From: Pseudomonas sp. URIL14HWK12:I12
GTDB taxonomy: Bacteria; Pseudomonadota; Gammaproteobacteria; Pseudomonadales; Pseudomonadaceae
DNA: 64,000 nt
Direction of reading: 5' to 3'
NCBI RefSeq assembly: GCF_003097135.1
Contig: NZ_QEQL01000004.1
Location: 62,001-126,000, forward strand
Shown here: in pieces, positions 8,633-16,749 of the stretch
Numbering within the stretch: position 1 is the stretch's first letter
How the letters are laid out: the number at the start of each line of letters is the position of its first letter
Notes under the pieces: generated by a model
Told to the model about the DNA's origin: nothing
What the model saw: the letters and a program-made list of their open reading frames with translations, nothing else
Databases searched by the model: none
Made by a program: the position numbers and the translations under genes

Positions 8633-9094
8633 TCAGGATTGCGGGCGACGCTGCAAGCGCAGCGAGCCGGGTGGAGGCTCGTTGAGCACGGCCCAGAAAA
8701 CGCCCAAATCGGAAATCGCTGACACGAATTCGCGGAATTCGACCGGTTTGACGACGTAGGCGTTCACTCCGAGCTCGTAGGCGCGCTGCAGGTCAGGCTC
8801 TTCCCGCGAGGAAGTCAGCATCACGATCGGAATGCTGCGCAGCTCCTCAGCGGTGCGCACCGCCTTGAGCACCTCAAGCCCGTCGACCTTGGGCAGTTTC
8901 AAGTCCAGCAGCATGACCGCCGGGTTGCCCTCGTCACGTGTGGCATGCTCGCCACGGCGGTAAAGGTAGTCGAGCGCCTCGGCGCCATCGCGCAGCACGA
9001 TGACCTCGTTGGCCAACTGGCTGCGCTCGAGCGCTACCAAGGTCAATTCCAGGTCGCGGGGATTGTCTTCGACCAACAGAATGGGTTTGAGCAT
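8633..9094 (-). CDS. single-domain response regulator (Rcp1-like)
   Basis: A stand-alone receiver of 153 aa. ILLVEDNPRD at the N terminus, VMLLDLKLPKVDGLEVL with the phospho-Asp, VMLTSS and YVVKPVEF give a complete active site. It lacks an output domain and resembles the Rcp1-type regulators encoded beside phytochrome kinases. The ATG at 9094 has GAGG 9 bases upstream. It lies 31 bases after the phytochrome gene and 30 before the hybrid kinase, so it is probably the direct phospho-acceptor of the phytochrome and may pass phosphate on by protein contact. Confidence 0.88.
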   Translation of the reverse strand: MLKPILLVEDNPRDLELTLVALERSQLANEVIVLRDGAEALDYLYRRGEHATRDEGNPAVMLLDLKLPKVDGLEVLKAVRTAEELRSIPIVMLTSSREEPDLQRAYELGVNAYVVKPVEFREFVSAISDLGVFWAVLNEPPPGSLRLQRRPQS

Positions 9095-9125
9095 GTGTGC
9101 CTCGTGAAAATATTGGCGCGGCGCC

Positions 9126-11366
9126 TCAGGCGCGGCGCGGCAATGCAAAATAGAAAGTGGCACCCTGCCCCGGTTGGCTTTCGGCCCACACGCGACCCTC
9201 ATGGCGCTCTATGATCCGCCGCACGCTCGCCAGCCCTATCCCTGTACCCTCGAACTCTTCCATGCGATGCAAACGTTGAAATACCCCGAACAGCTTGCCA
9301 GCGTAGGCCATGTCGAAGCCCACGCCGTTGTCGCGAACATGCACGACGATTTCATCTTCGCGCTCGGCAGCGCCCACTTCGATCACTGAAGGGTCGCGCC
9401 CGCGGCTGTATTTGATCGCGTTGGAGAGCAGGTTGCGCAAGGCCAAGTGAATGAATGCGGCGTCGGCGATCACCTTGGGCAGTGGCTCGATATGCCATTG
9501 CACATGACGGCCCTGAAGGTCTGGCTCCATCTCCCGCCGAGTGGCGTCTACCAGCGCCCCCAGGTCGACATCAGACAACCGCAGTGCTGAACGCCCCATC
9601 TGCGAAAAGCTCAGCAGGTTGTCGACCAGGGTACCGGCGAAGCGCGCCGACTCGCCGATGTGTTCGAGAAAACGCACGCCCCGCTCCGACAGCTTGGTGC
9701 CCTCGAAATCGCTGAGCAGCTCGGCGTAGCCGGCGATGTGCCGCAACGGCGCGCGCAGGTCGTGAGACACGCTGTAGGAGAACGCTTCGAGTTCCTTGTT
9801 CGACTTCTTGAGCTCCCCGGCCAGCTGGGCAAGCTCCTCGGCCTTGCGCAGCACAATCCCCAGCACCGCCGTGCGCAACTCCGATACGCCTTCGACGACC
9901 ATCGCGTCCCAACCACGGCTATGGCCTTTGACCGTCTCTTCCCACTGCTCGAAACTGGCACGCGGGTTCAGGTGGCCGTTGCCATCGACAGGTTTTTCCG
10001 GCCGCCCCGCCCAATGCACGGTTCGCCGCTGCTCCGGCTGAAACCAGATCAAATAGTGATTGTGCAGTTCGGAGATCGCAACCGCCAGAACCCCTGCGGC
10101 ATGCTCGGCGAGCCCCTTGAGCTGGGGCACGTCGCGGGTCACGTTGTCGGTGACGAATACCTCACCCGCCAGCTCCCGCTGGCTGAGCCACTTGACCAGC
10201 GCTTCGACCTGCGCGGCCGGCGGAGTTTGCCCGAACAGATCGCAGTGGCTGTCGGAAATCACGGCCCCGCCCTGCGCGCCGGCAAATTCCAGGAAGGTGT
10301 CAGGTTGCGCCAGCAGACCCTCACGCACGCTGTCCCGGTCCGCCATCGAGGACAACAATCGCACGATGCGCTGACGCAAGCCAAGCAGGTGCTCGGTATC
10401 GGCATGAGCCTCGCGAGCCTCGATCTGCAACGACAGCACGCTGCCCAGCAGCTCACAGGCCATGCGCACCTGAAAACCCACGGCCCGCGGATTGCTGTCA
10501 TGGCATGATACAAGCCCCCACAGACGCCCGCGCACCACGATCGAGATCGACATGGACGCCTGCGTGCCCATGTTGCGCATGTAACGTAGATGCACCGGTG
10601 AAACGCTACGCAGCGCCGCATGGCTCATGTCGAGCGCCGAGCCGGTACGAGGATTGATCGCGGGCACTAGCGCGGAAGGCACGTAGTCGGCGTCTTCGAT
10701 GACCCTAATTCGGCTGGCGACGTAAAGTGCGCGGGCCTGCCGGGGGATGTCAGAAGCCGGGAAACACAAGCCCAGGTAGCTGGGATAGCCATCATCGGCA
10801 ACCTCGGCCAATACCAAGCCATTGCCCTGCTCATCGAAACGGTAAGCCTTTACCCGGCCGAACCCGGTAATGCGCTTGAGCTCGAACGCAGCCAGGCGGC
10901 ACAAGGCCTGGATGTCCTGAACCTCCTGCATTTGCCCGACAAACGCCCGTACCAGCGGGTAAAGATGACCATGCGCGGCAGCTACGTCGCGGGCAGGTTC
11001 GAATTCGGCGATCAGTACCTGGTCCCAGGCGTGGGCAAGCATCGCGAAACGCGACTGGTCGCAGCCCTTGAAATGCAGATCGCCCAAGTGCACAGGATGA
11101 TGCTCATCGCGCGGCAGGGTGCCGAGCTTGCGTACCACATCGCTACCGCCGTCCAGGCAGTGCTCGAGCGGCTTGCCCAGCAGTTGGCTGGCCTCAACGG
11201 CCAGCCAATCGCGCACATTGTCACTGGCCTGCAGCACTTCGAAAGTGGTCGGGTCGAGGACCAGCATGAAGCCCTGAGGCTGGATGCTTCCGGGCAGATG
11301 GATTGGCTCCCGCGCGCATTGCTCGGCAGCACTGGCGTGAGCGGCAGCCGAATCGGTCGAGTTCAA
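9126..11366 (-). CDS. bphP: bacteriophytochrome histidine kinase
   Basis: Red/far-red photoreceptor kinase of 746 aa. The N-terminal PAS has the biliverdin-binding Cys at about residue 17 within CAREPIHLPGSIQPQG; the GAF domain has the CFPASDIPRQARALY and VHLRYMRNMG motifs; a PHY domain follows; HisKA has SHDLRAPL (His about 535); HATPase ends the protein. Translation most likely starts at TTG 11366, since AAGGAG lies 8 bases upstream and the residues before it do not fit the family. It heads an operon with a receiver protein and a hybrid kinase. No heme oxygenase gene (bphO) lies next to it, unlike in P. aeruginosa. The usual QPHG is QPQG here. Confidence 0.93.
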   Translation of the reverse strand: MNSTDSAAAHASAAEQCAREPIHLPGSIQPQGFMLVLDPTTFEVLQASDNVRDWLAVEASQLLGKPLEHCLDGGSDVVRKLGTLPRDEHHPVHLGDLHFKGCDQSRFAMLAHAWDQVLIAEFEPARDVAAAHGHLYPLVRAFVGQMQEVQDIQALCRLAAFELKRITGFGRVKAYRFDEQGNGLVLAEVADDGYPSYLGLCFPASDIPRQARALYVASRIRVIEDADYVPSALVPAINPRTGSALDMSHAALRSVSPVHLRYMRNMGTQASMSISIVVRGRLWGLVSCHDSNPRAVGFQVRMACELLGSVLSLQIEAREAHADTEHLLGLRQRIVRLLSSMADRDSVREGLLAQPDTFLEFAGAQGGAVISDSHCDLFGQTPPAAQVEALVKWLSQRELAGEVFVTDNVTRDVPQLKGLAEHAAGVLAVAISELHNHYLIWFQPEQRRTVHWAGRPEKPVDGNGHLNPRASFEQWEETVKGHSRGWDAMVVEGVSELRTAVLGIVLRKAEELAQLAGELKKSNKELEAFSYSVSHDLRAPLRHIAGYAELLSDFEGTKLSERGVRFLEHIGESARFAGTLVDNLLSFSQMGRSALRLSDVDLGALVDATRREMEPDLQGRHVQWHIEPLPKVIADAAFIHLALRNLLSNAIKYSRGRDPSVIEVGAAEREDEIVVHVRDNGVGFDMAYAGKLFGVFQRLHRMEEFEGTGIGLASVRRIIERHEGRVWAESQPGQGATFYFALPRRA

Positions 11367-11577
11367 TGTGCAGGCTCCTTGATCCTGGAAGCTGCGCGGG
11401 CAGGCCACGCTGTTCAAATGCGCACACAGTACCAGACACGCCGAAGGACAGTGAGCGCATTTCTCGGTTGCACAGTAAATATGCCCCATGGGGGCGACGA
11501 CAGTGCGCCAGGCGCAGGGCAATGAACCAATCGAATGATTGGCGGTCTGACGCGCGTTCATGGAAGGAGCTCAGGCA

Positions 11578-11811
11578 ATGGCCAGGTTAAGGCATTTTCT
11601 CATTCGGTACCGCTACAAGGGCCAGTCGCGCAGTTTCGCGCAGAAAGACAGCCGGATGTCGGCGACGGACGCGTGGTACTACGCGTCCCTGCACTGCGGC
11701 GCGGATCGCCTCTACGGCATTACGCTGAACCAGCAATCGCCTCAGGCTATGCGTATACAGGCGCTCCAGTGTGGCGTCAGCGAAGTGGGCTTTCATGAGT
11801 TGCCCAGCTGA
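11578..11811 (+). CDS. small Pseudomonas protein, possibly DUF6555-like
   Basis: A 77-aa soluble protein divergent from the phytochrome gene. It is basic at the N terminus (MARLRHFLIRYRYKGQSRSF), with an MSATDAWYYASLHCG middle. That layout reminds me of the DUF6555 family of small pseudomonad proteins, but I am not certain. AAGGAG lies about 9 bases before the ATG at 11578; an ATG 18 bases earlier is possible but has a poorer site. Function unknown. Confidence 0.6.
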   Translation: MARLRHFLIRYRYKGQSRSFAQKDSRMSATDAWYYASLHCGADRLYGITLNQQSPQAMRIQALQCGVSEVGFHELPS

Positions 11812-11846
11812 AAACATTGATGTCGAAAGAGTCTGGCGGGTGCGGT

Positions 11847-11875
11847 TTGCTTCATGAACAGGGCAAATTTGTAAT
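11847..11875 (+). promoter_or_regulatory. possible sigma70 promoter
   Basis: TTGCTT and TGTAAT are separated by 17 bases and lie 33 bases upstream of the 78-aa gene start. The match is moderate and was found by eye. Confidence 0.3.
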
Positions 11876-11907
11876 ACAGTCGGGCGGTGATTTAAGAGAG
11901 GATACAG

Positions 11908-12144
11908 ATGATGGTTGCCCATCTGCGTGTTGTACCTAACGACCGGACCCTGGACAGTTGGAAGTTGCACTGGATTCATGATGAAACCACCATCCACTGC
12001 CGGCGCTGCCTGGCCAGCCAGTCTGTGTTTGATGCCAGTCAGCCTTTCGTTCACAACATCGGATGCGGCCGTGGGGATGCTTTTTCCCATTACCCATGGC
12101 AGGACCTGGCCGCCATCCTGAAGGCGCAACTGCAGCAGGCCTGA
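11908..12144 (+). CDS. hypothetical 78-aa protein
   Basis: Unrecognised small soluble protein. It carries two Cys in CRRCLASQ, then a third in NIGCGRGD, so metal or redox chemistry is possible but unproven. Start at the first of two adjacent ATGs, with an AGAGGA site 6-8 bases upstream. It lies in a run of small plus-strand genes between the phytochrome and the HD-GYP gene. Function unknown. Confidence 0.55.
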   Translation: MMVAHLRVVPNDRTLDSWKLHWIHDETTIHCRRCLASQSVFDASQPFVHNIGCGRGDAFSHYPWQDLAAILKAQLQQA

Positions 12145-12240
12145 TGACCTGCTCGCGCCCGTTAGCGCACCGGTATACGCGACCTTCTATCGCAACGCAC
12201 GAGCGCGCGCAAAACTTAGCCCGGCACTGCCTCTCACAGC

Positions 12241-12263
12241 TGTATCCGCCCTCTGCGGATACA
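12241..12263 (+). repeat. perfect stem-loop in the leader of the KGG gene
   Basis: Arms TGTATCCGC and GCGGATACA pair perfectly over 9 bases with a 5-base loop. The stem ends 8 bases before the AGGAGG ribosome site of the stress gene. It could be a transcript-stabilising or translation-tuning hairpin, or a dyad operator. Confidence 0.45.
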
Positions 12264-12285
12264 CCACTGACAGGAGGAAGTGAAC

Positions 12286-12462
12286 ATGTCCACGACATCG
12301 AACAAAAACCCTGGAAATTTTGCCAATGACCGTGACCGCGCATCCGCTGCCGGCAAGAAAGGCGGCCATAACTCCGGCGGCAATTTCGCCCGAGACACCG
12401 CTCGCGCGTCTGAAGCAGGGCGCAAAGGCGGTATGAATAGCCGCAACCGCAATAAGTCCTGA
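12286..12462 (+). CDS. KGG-repeat stress-induced protein
   Basis: A 58-aa hydrophilic protein of the KGG (con-10/YciG-like) family. Two copies of the motif are visible: NFANDRDRASAAGKKGG and NFARDTARASEAGRKGG. Such proteins are small, disordered and induced in stationary phase, desiccation or general stress; the molecular role is not settled. A strong AGGAGG lies 8 bases before the ATG at 12286, which is preferred over the GTG two codons earlier. A perfect hairpin sits just upstream of the ribosome site. Confidence 0.85.
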   Translation: MSTTSNKNPGNFANDRDRASAAGKKGGHNSGGNFARDTARASEAGRKGGMNSRNRNKS

Positions 12463-12470
12463 AGCACCTC

Positions 12471-12503
12471 GCCAGGTACTCGGCGTATCGCCGGGCACCT
12501 GGC
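12471..12503. repeat. hairpin after the KGG gene
   Basis: Arms GCCAGGT and ACCTGGC pair perfectly, with an inner CGGC/GCCG helix. There is no T-tract. It may mark the transcript end of the stress gene. Confidence 0.35.
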
Positions 12504-12593
12504 CCGCCCAGCTGAATATTCTGCCTAAACAACCCCGCCCCCTGGCCGATACTCCCATTAGCGAGCACGCATACGCCCCGCGCCCGTAATGAA

Positions 12594-12866
12594 ATGCTGG
12601 AGAGCGCCTTGGAAGATATTTTTTTGTTGGTCGAACACAGCCGTGATCGCGGTGAAGTGCATGTGTTGGGGTGGTTTGCCACTGAAACCGAAGCGCGTGA
12701 AGCAGCGCAGGCTCTGGAACGGCAAGCCTGGCGCGCGGCTATGAACATCAAGGGCGTCGATCACCATGCCCCCGCGCCGATTGAGGCGACCTATCGCCGC
12801 TATTGGGTCAAAGGCATTTCCCGGTATCGCGGCAATACGCTGGCCACCTCTGGCACGCTTCACTGA
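12594..12866 (+). CDS. hypothetical 90-aa protein
   Basis: Unrecognised small protein of 90 aa with a compact alpha/beta look: FLLVEHSRDRGEVHVLGWFAT, then the helix EAREAAQALERQAW. It has no signal peptide. Two starts are possible. ATG 12594 has no clear ribosome site. TTG 12609 has GGAGA about 6 bases upstream and would give the shorter EDIFLLVE start. It belongs to the run of small genes before the HD-GYP gene. Confidence 0.5.
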   Translation: MLESALEDIFLLVEHSRDRGEVHVLGWFATETEAREAAQALERQAWRAAMNIKGVDHHAPAPIEATYRRYWVKGISRYRGNTLATSGTLH

Positions 12867-12885
12867 ACGATCGTACCCGCAATAT

Positions 12886-12922
12886 CTATAGCCGCAATAT
12901 CATTTTGATGGTATCGCTATAG
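12886..12922. promoter_or_regulatory. large imperfect palindrome upstream of the HD-GYP gene
   Basis: CTATAGC at the left end and GCTATAG at the right end are exact inverted repeats, and inner ATCA/TGAT bases also pair. A 10-base direct repeat CCGCAATATC (12877 and 12892) overlaps its left side. It ends 46 bases before the HD-GYP start and is a good candidate operator. Confidence 0.4.
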
Positions 12923-12968
12923 GGGCGCAGTTCGAACGCAGCCAACATGGCGCTCGAGGAGAATCATC

Positions 12969-14189
12969 GTGCTCAGGCACATCCGCATCGATCAACTCCA
13001 ACTTGGTATGTTCATCCATGAGCTGGATGGTAGTTGGCTCGACCATCCCTTCTGGAAGACGCGCTTTTTACTCACCCGCGCCCAAGACCTGGACAAACTG
13101 CGACGGGCGGGCATCCAGACACTGCGGATCGATACCGCCAAAGGCCTCGACGTTCCCGATATCACTCAATCGCAACAGGCGCCCATCCCCGCGCCCGCGC
13201 CCGCGCCTGCTCGGCCAATCGAAGCCATGCTCGACCGCCAAGAACTGCGCGCAGAGCTGCCCCAGGCGCTGCGCTTGCTGGCCGGCTCCAAGGCGGCAGT
13301 GGCCGCAATGTTCAATGACGCGCGCCTGGGAAACGCAGTAGACGCGGCGCGGGTCAACGAGGTTGTCACCAACATCTCGGCTTCGGTACTTCGCAACCCC
13401 AGCGCCATGATCAGCCTGGCACGGCTCAAGCGGGCCGATGACTACACCTATATGCATTCGGTAGCAGTCTGCGCACTTATGGTTGCCTTGGCACGCTCAC
13501 TCCAACTGCCTGAGGACCAAGTGCTCCAGGCCGGCACGGCTGGCCTGCTGCACGACATCGGGAAGCTGGCTATCCCCGATGAAATCCTCAACAAACCCGG
13601 GCGGTTGACCGACGACGAGTTCTGTACCATCAAGCGACATCCGGCGGAAGGTTGTCGCATTCTCGAGCAAGCCTGTGACGTGGGCCAAGTGGCACTGGAT
13701 GTCTGCATGCACCATCACGAAAAGGTAGATGGCTCAGGCTATCCCCACGGCCTGGCAGGCGGGCAGATCAGCCTGTTCGCACGTATGGGGGCGGTGTGCG
13801 ACGTGTACGATGCCATCACCTCACAGCGCGCCTACAAGTCCGGCTGGGATCCGGCCATTTCGATCAGCCGCATGGCCGAATGGCGTGGGCACTTCGACAG
13901 TGACGTGTTGCACGCCTTTGTGCGCTGCGTGGGCATCTACCCGGTTGGTGCGTTGGTGCGGCTGCAAAGCGGGCGGCTGGGAATTGTCATTGAGCAGCAT
14001 GGGCAGTCGTTGCTTACGCCTAAGGTCAACGTGTTTTTCTCCGCCCGCACGAACCTTCCTATCCCGCAACAGGTGATCGACCTGAGCCTGCCCGGGTGTA
14101 CCGATCGCATCATTGGGCGGGAGAATTCAGAGAACTGGGGGTTCCGCCAACTCGATGACCTGTGGGCCGGCCCATACGCGCCGAGCTGA
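12969..14189 (+). CDS. HD-GYP domain c-di-GMP phosphodiesterase (DUF3391 N terminus)
   Basis: A 406-aa cytoplasmic protein. Residues about 1-110 match the DUF3391 type (RIDQLQLGMFIHELDGSWLDHPFW). The HD-GYP domain covers about 150-340. HD is His195-Asp196 in LLHDIGKLAIPDEIL, followed by HHEKVDGSGYPHGL with the GYP at about 257-259. All expected metal and GYP residues are present, so it should degrade cyclic di-GMP, shifting cells toward motility. The start is GTG with AGGAG 8 bases upstream. It follows the phytochrome block, so light could feed into c-di-GMP, but that link is inference. Confidence 0.9.
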   Translation: MLRHIRIDQLQLGMFIHELDGSWLDHPFWKTRFLLTRAQDLDKLRRAGIQTLRIDTAKGLDVPDITQSQQAPIPAPAPAPARPIEAMLDRQELRAELPQALRLLAGSKAAVAAMFNDARLGNAVDAARVNEVVTNISASVLRNPSAMISLARLKRADDYTYMHSVAVCALMVALARSLQLPEDQVLQAGTAGLLHDIGKLAIPDEILNKPGRLTDDEFCTIKRHPAEGCRILEQACDVGQVALDVCMHHHEKVDGSGYPHGLAGGQISLFARMGAVCDVYDAITSQRAYKSGWDPAISISRMAEWRGHFDSDVLHAFVRCVGIYPVGALVRLQSGRLGIVIEQHGQSLLTPKVNVFFSARTNLPIPQQVIDLSLPGCTDRIIGRENSENWGFRQLDDLWAGPYAPS

Positions 14190-14405
14190 CCTGATACGAC
14201 GAATGCGGGGGCCATGCTTAGCCTTTTTGGTGGTTAGCCGCCTGCGGCGGCTATCGAAGGGGCCGGTATGCCGCGCCTTGGGGGCAATTGCAGATATTTA
14301 GGCCATCGAATGCAGCTTGCGACACAACCTTCATCCCGCTTTCACGCCCTCTTCACACCTGCTGAGCGATCCTGAGCTCCCCATGTGTGATTCAAAGCGT
14401 TTATT

Positions 14406-14428
14406 GCCCGCTTCGGCGGGCTTTCTTT
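14406..14428 (+). terminator. rho-independent terminator
   Basis: GCCCG-CTT-CGGCGGGC pairs as a short GC hairpin and is followed by TTTCTTTT. It is oriented to stop plus-strand transcripts coming from the HD-GYP side. Confidence 0.65.
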
Positions 14429-14481
14429 TGCCCGAAATCCCCCCCCTTCCCCGTGGTCCGCTGCTCGGCTTGCATTTCACG

Positions 14482-14501
14482 AATCGACCATTGAGTCGAT
14501 T
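14482..14501. promoter_or_regulatory. inverted repeat upstream of transketolase
   Basis: Perfect 7-base arms AATCGAC and GTCGATT with a 6-base spacer lie 95 bases before the transketolase start. This is a candidate operator with no assigned regulator. Confidence 0.35.
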
Positions 14502-14596
14502 GCAGGCAACTTAGGCACACGCCGTAGGGTCCGCTGAGCATCCCCTATGCCATTAGGCCCGCCCGAGGTGGGCCGGCCTGAACAGGAGCTGCTCCG

Positions 14597-16654
14597 ATGC
14601 CCGATACCGATCATTGCGACCTAGACCGCCTATGCACCGACACTCTTCGGACCTTAAGCATGGACGCGGTCCAGAAGGCAAACTCAGGCCACCCTGGCAC
14701 GCCCATGGCGCTGGCGCCGGTTGGCTATACCTTGTGGAAGGGCTTTTTACGCTACCACCCTGACCATCCCGACTGGGCCAACCGAGACCGCTTCGTGCTT
14801 TCGGCAGGGCACGCGTCGATGCTGCTGTATTCGCTATTGCACTTGGCGGGGGTGGTCGAAGTCGATGCCCAAGGACAGCGCACGGGCGCCCCAGCGGTAA
14901 GCCTCGACGATATCCGCCAGTTCCGCCAGATGAGTTCGAAAACGCCAGGTCACCCGGAATACCGCATGACCACAGGCGTTGAAACCACGACCGGGCCACT
15001 GGGCCAGGGGTGTGCCAACAGCGTAGGAATGGCCATGGCGTCACATTGGCTGGGTGAACATTTCAACCAGCCGACCGCGACGCTGTTTGACTACGACACC
15101 TATGTGATCTGCGGCGACGGTGACATGATGGAAGGCATCAGCGGCGAGGCTGCTTCATTGGCCGGGCATCTGAAGCTTGCGAACCTTTGCTGGATCTACG
15201 ACAACAACACCATCAGCATCGAAGGCCATACCGAGCTTGCCTTCAGCGAAAACGTCATAGCCCGTTTCACCGGCTACGGCTGGAATACCCTGCACGTCAA
15301 AGACGCCAATGATACGCAGGCGCTGGCCGAGGCATTGCGTGCCTTCAGGGGCCACACCGATGCGCCCACCCTTATCGTGGTCGACAGCGTCATTGGCTAC
15401 GGCTCGCCAAACAAGCACAACACAGCCGCTGCCCATGGCGAGGCGTTGGGTGAGGAAGAAGTGCGCCTGACCAAACAGGCGTATGGCTGGGAGCACGACC
15501 AGCCCTTTTATGTGCCGGAACAGGCAGCGCACCACTTACGTGATGCCCTGCGTGACCGAAATCAGGCCGCTTTCGATACCTGGCAGCAAGCACGGGCTCA
15601 ATTGGAGCGCGATCAGCCGGCGCTGGCCGAGCAGCTGCAGCGCATGCTCTGCGGCCAGCTGCCCGAGGATTGGGCTGCGGCACCGGTATCCTTCGAGGCC
15701 GACGAGAAAGGCATCGCCAGCCGACAGGCCGGTGGCAAGGTGCTCAACGCCTTTGCCGAGCGTATCGACTGGCTGCTGGGAGGCTCGGCCGACCTTTCAC
15801 CGTCAACCAAGACCAACCTCACCTTCGACTCCGCCGGCAGCTACCAAGCCGGGCATTACCATGGCCGCAACCTTCACTTTGGCGTACGTGAACATGCCAT
15901 GGGCGCCATCGCCAACGGCCTGGCGTTGAGCTACCTGCGACCCTATACCTCGACCTTCCTGGTGTTCAGCGATTACATGAAGCCACCCATGCGACTGGCG
16001 GCGATCATGGAGCTGCCGGTGGTATTCGTATTTACGCACGACTCCATCGGCGTAGGTGAAGACGGCCCGACGCACCAGCCGATCGAACAGCTCGCCCAAC
16101 TGCGCGCCACCCCCGGCCTGCTCACACTTCGCCCCGGCGATGCCAACGAAGTGACACAGGCCTGGAAGATCGCCCTGGCCCAAACCCATCGCCCCAGCGC
16201 CATCGTATTGTCACGCCAGCCCCTGCCGACACTGGACCGCAGCCAGTTCGCCAGTGCTGACCAGGTGGCGCGGGGCGCGTACGTGCTGGCCGATGCTGAA
16301 AACGGTGAGGCGCAGGTGATTCTGATGGCTACCGGCAGCGAGCTTTCCCTGGCGGTACAAGCCCGCGCGCAGCTTCAAACCGCAGGCATACGTACGCGCG
16401 TGGTATCGATGCCCAGCTGGGAGCTGTTCGAGGAGCAACCCCAGGCTTACAAGGATCAGGTGCTCCCGCCAAACATTACTGCACGCGTGGCGATAGAGCA
16501 GGCCGGCCCACTGGGGTGGGACCGCTACGTAGGGCATGGCGGTGACAAAGTGGTGATGCACAGCTTCGGGGCTTCTGCTCCCATCACCAAACTTCAGGCT
16601 CAATTTGGCTTTACCGTGGAAAACGTGGTCAAGGTGGCCAAGCAGCTGGCGTAG
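14597..16654 (+). CDS. tkt: transketolase
   Basis: Thiamine-diphosphate enzyme of 685 aa that moves two-carbon ketol units in the pentose phosphate pathway. ANSGHPGTPMALAP at the N terminus, GDGDMMEGISGEAASLAGHL with the ThDP/Mg site (NNTISIEG after it), FGVREHAMGAIANG and THDSIGVGEDGPTHQP are all standard. It is slightly longer than the main pseudomonad TktA (about 665 aa), and its neighbours are not the usual epd/pgk/fda set, so it is probably a second, accessory transketolase; that is inference. AGGAG precedes the ATG. An inverted repeat upstream may regulate it. Confidence 0.92.
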   Translation: MPDTDHCDLDRLCTDTLRTLSMDAVQKANSGHPGTPMALAPVGYTLWKGFLRYHPDHPDWANRDRFVLSAGHASMLLYSLLHLAGVVEVDAQGQRTGAPAVSLDDIRQFRQMSSKTPGHPEYRMTTGVETTTGPLGQGCANSVGMAMASHWLGEHFNQPTATLFDYDTYVICGDGDMMEGISGEAASLAGHLKLANLCWIYDNNTISIEGHTELAFSENVIARFTGYGWNTLHVKDANDTQALAEALRAFRGHTDAPTLIVVDSVIGYGSPNKHNTAAAHGEALGEEEVRLTKQAYGWEHDQPFYVPEQAAHHLRDALRDRNQAAFDTWQQARAQLERDQPALAEQLQRMLCGQLPEDWAAAPVSFEADEKGIASRQAGGKVLNAFAERIDWLLGGSADLSPSTKTNLTFDSAGSYQAGHYHGRNLHFGVREHAMGAIANGLALSYLRPYTSTFLVFSDYMKPPMRLAAIMELPVVFVFTHDSIGVGEDGPTHQPIEQLAQLRATPGLLTLRPGDANEVTQAWKIALAQTHRPSAIVLSRQPLPTLDRSQFASADQVARGAYVLADAENGEAQVILMATGSELSLAVQARAQLQTAGIRTRVVSMPSWELFEEQPQAYKDQVLPPNITARVAIEQAGPLGWDRYVGHGGDKVVMHSFGASAPITKLQAQFGFTVENVVKVAKQLA

Positions 16655-16749
16655 CCATCAAGCGGTAGTGTGGCCATCGCATAACTGAAATGCGCCCTGG
16701 CTACACTGCCTCCGCAACCTCACGCCATTGCAGTGGCAAGGAGCCGAAC

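Larger units (their letters stand above)
14190..14596 (+). other. 407-base intergenic region with hairpins; possible small RNA
   Basis: No coding frame of substance. It holds a GC hairpin (AGCCGCCTGCGGCGGCT near 14235-14251), a terminator-like hairpin at 14406-14428 with nothing coding just before it, and an inverted repeat at 14482-14501 ahead of the transketolase. The terminator about 220 bases past the HD-GYP stop could end either a long HD-GYP 3' UTR or a small RNA transcribed from about 14300. Confidence 0.35.

Noticed and set aside
12145..12285. Possible AlgU-type promoter before the KGG gene (AAACTT ... TCTCA)
   Set aside because: The spacer is about 14 bases rather than the expected 16-17, and the first hexamer is imperfect, so I do not call it.
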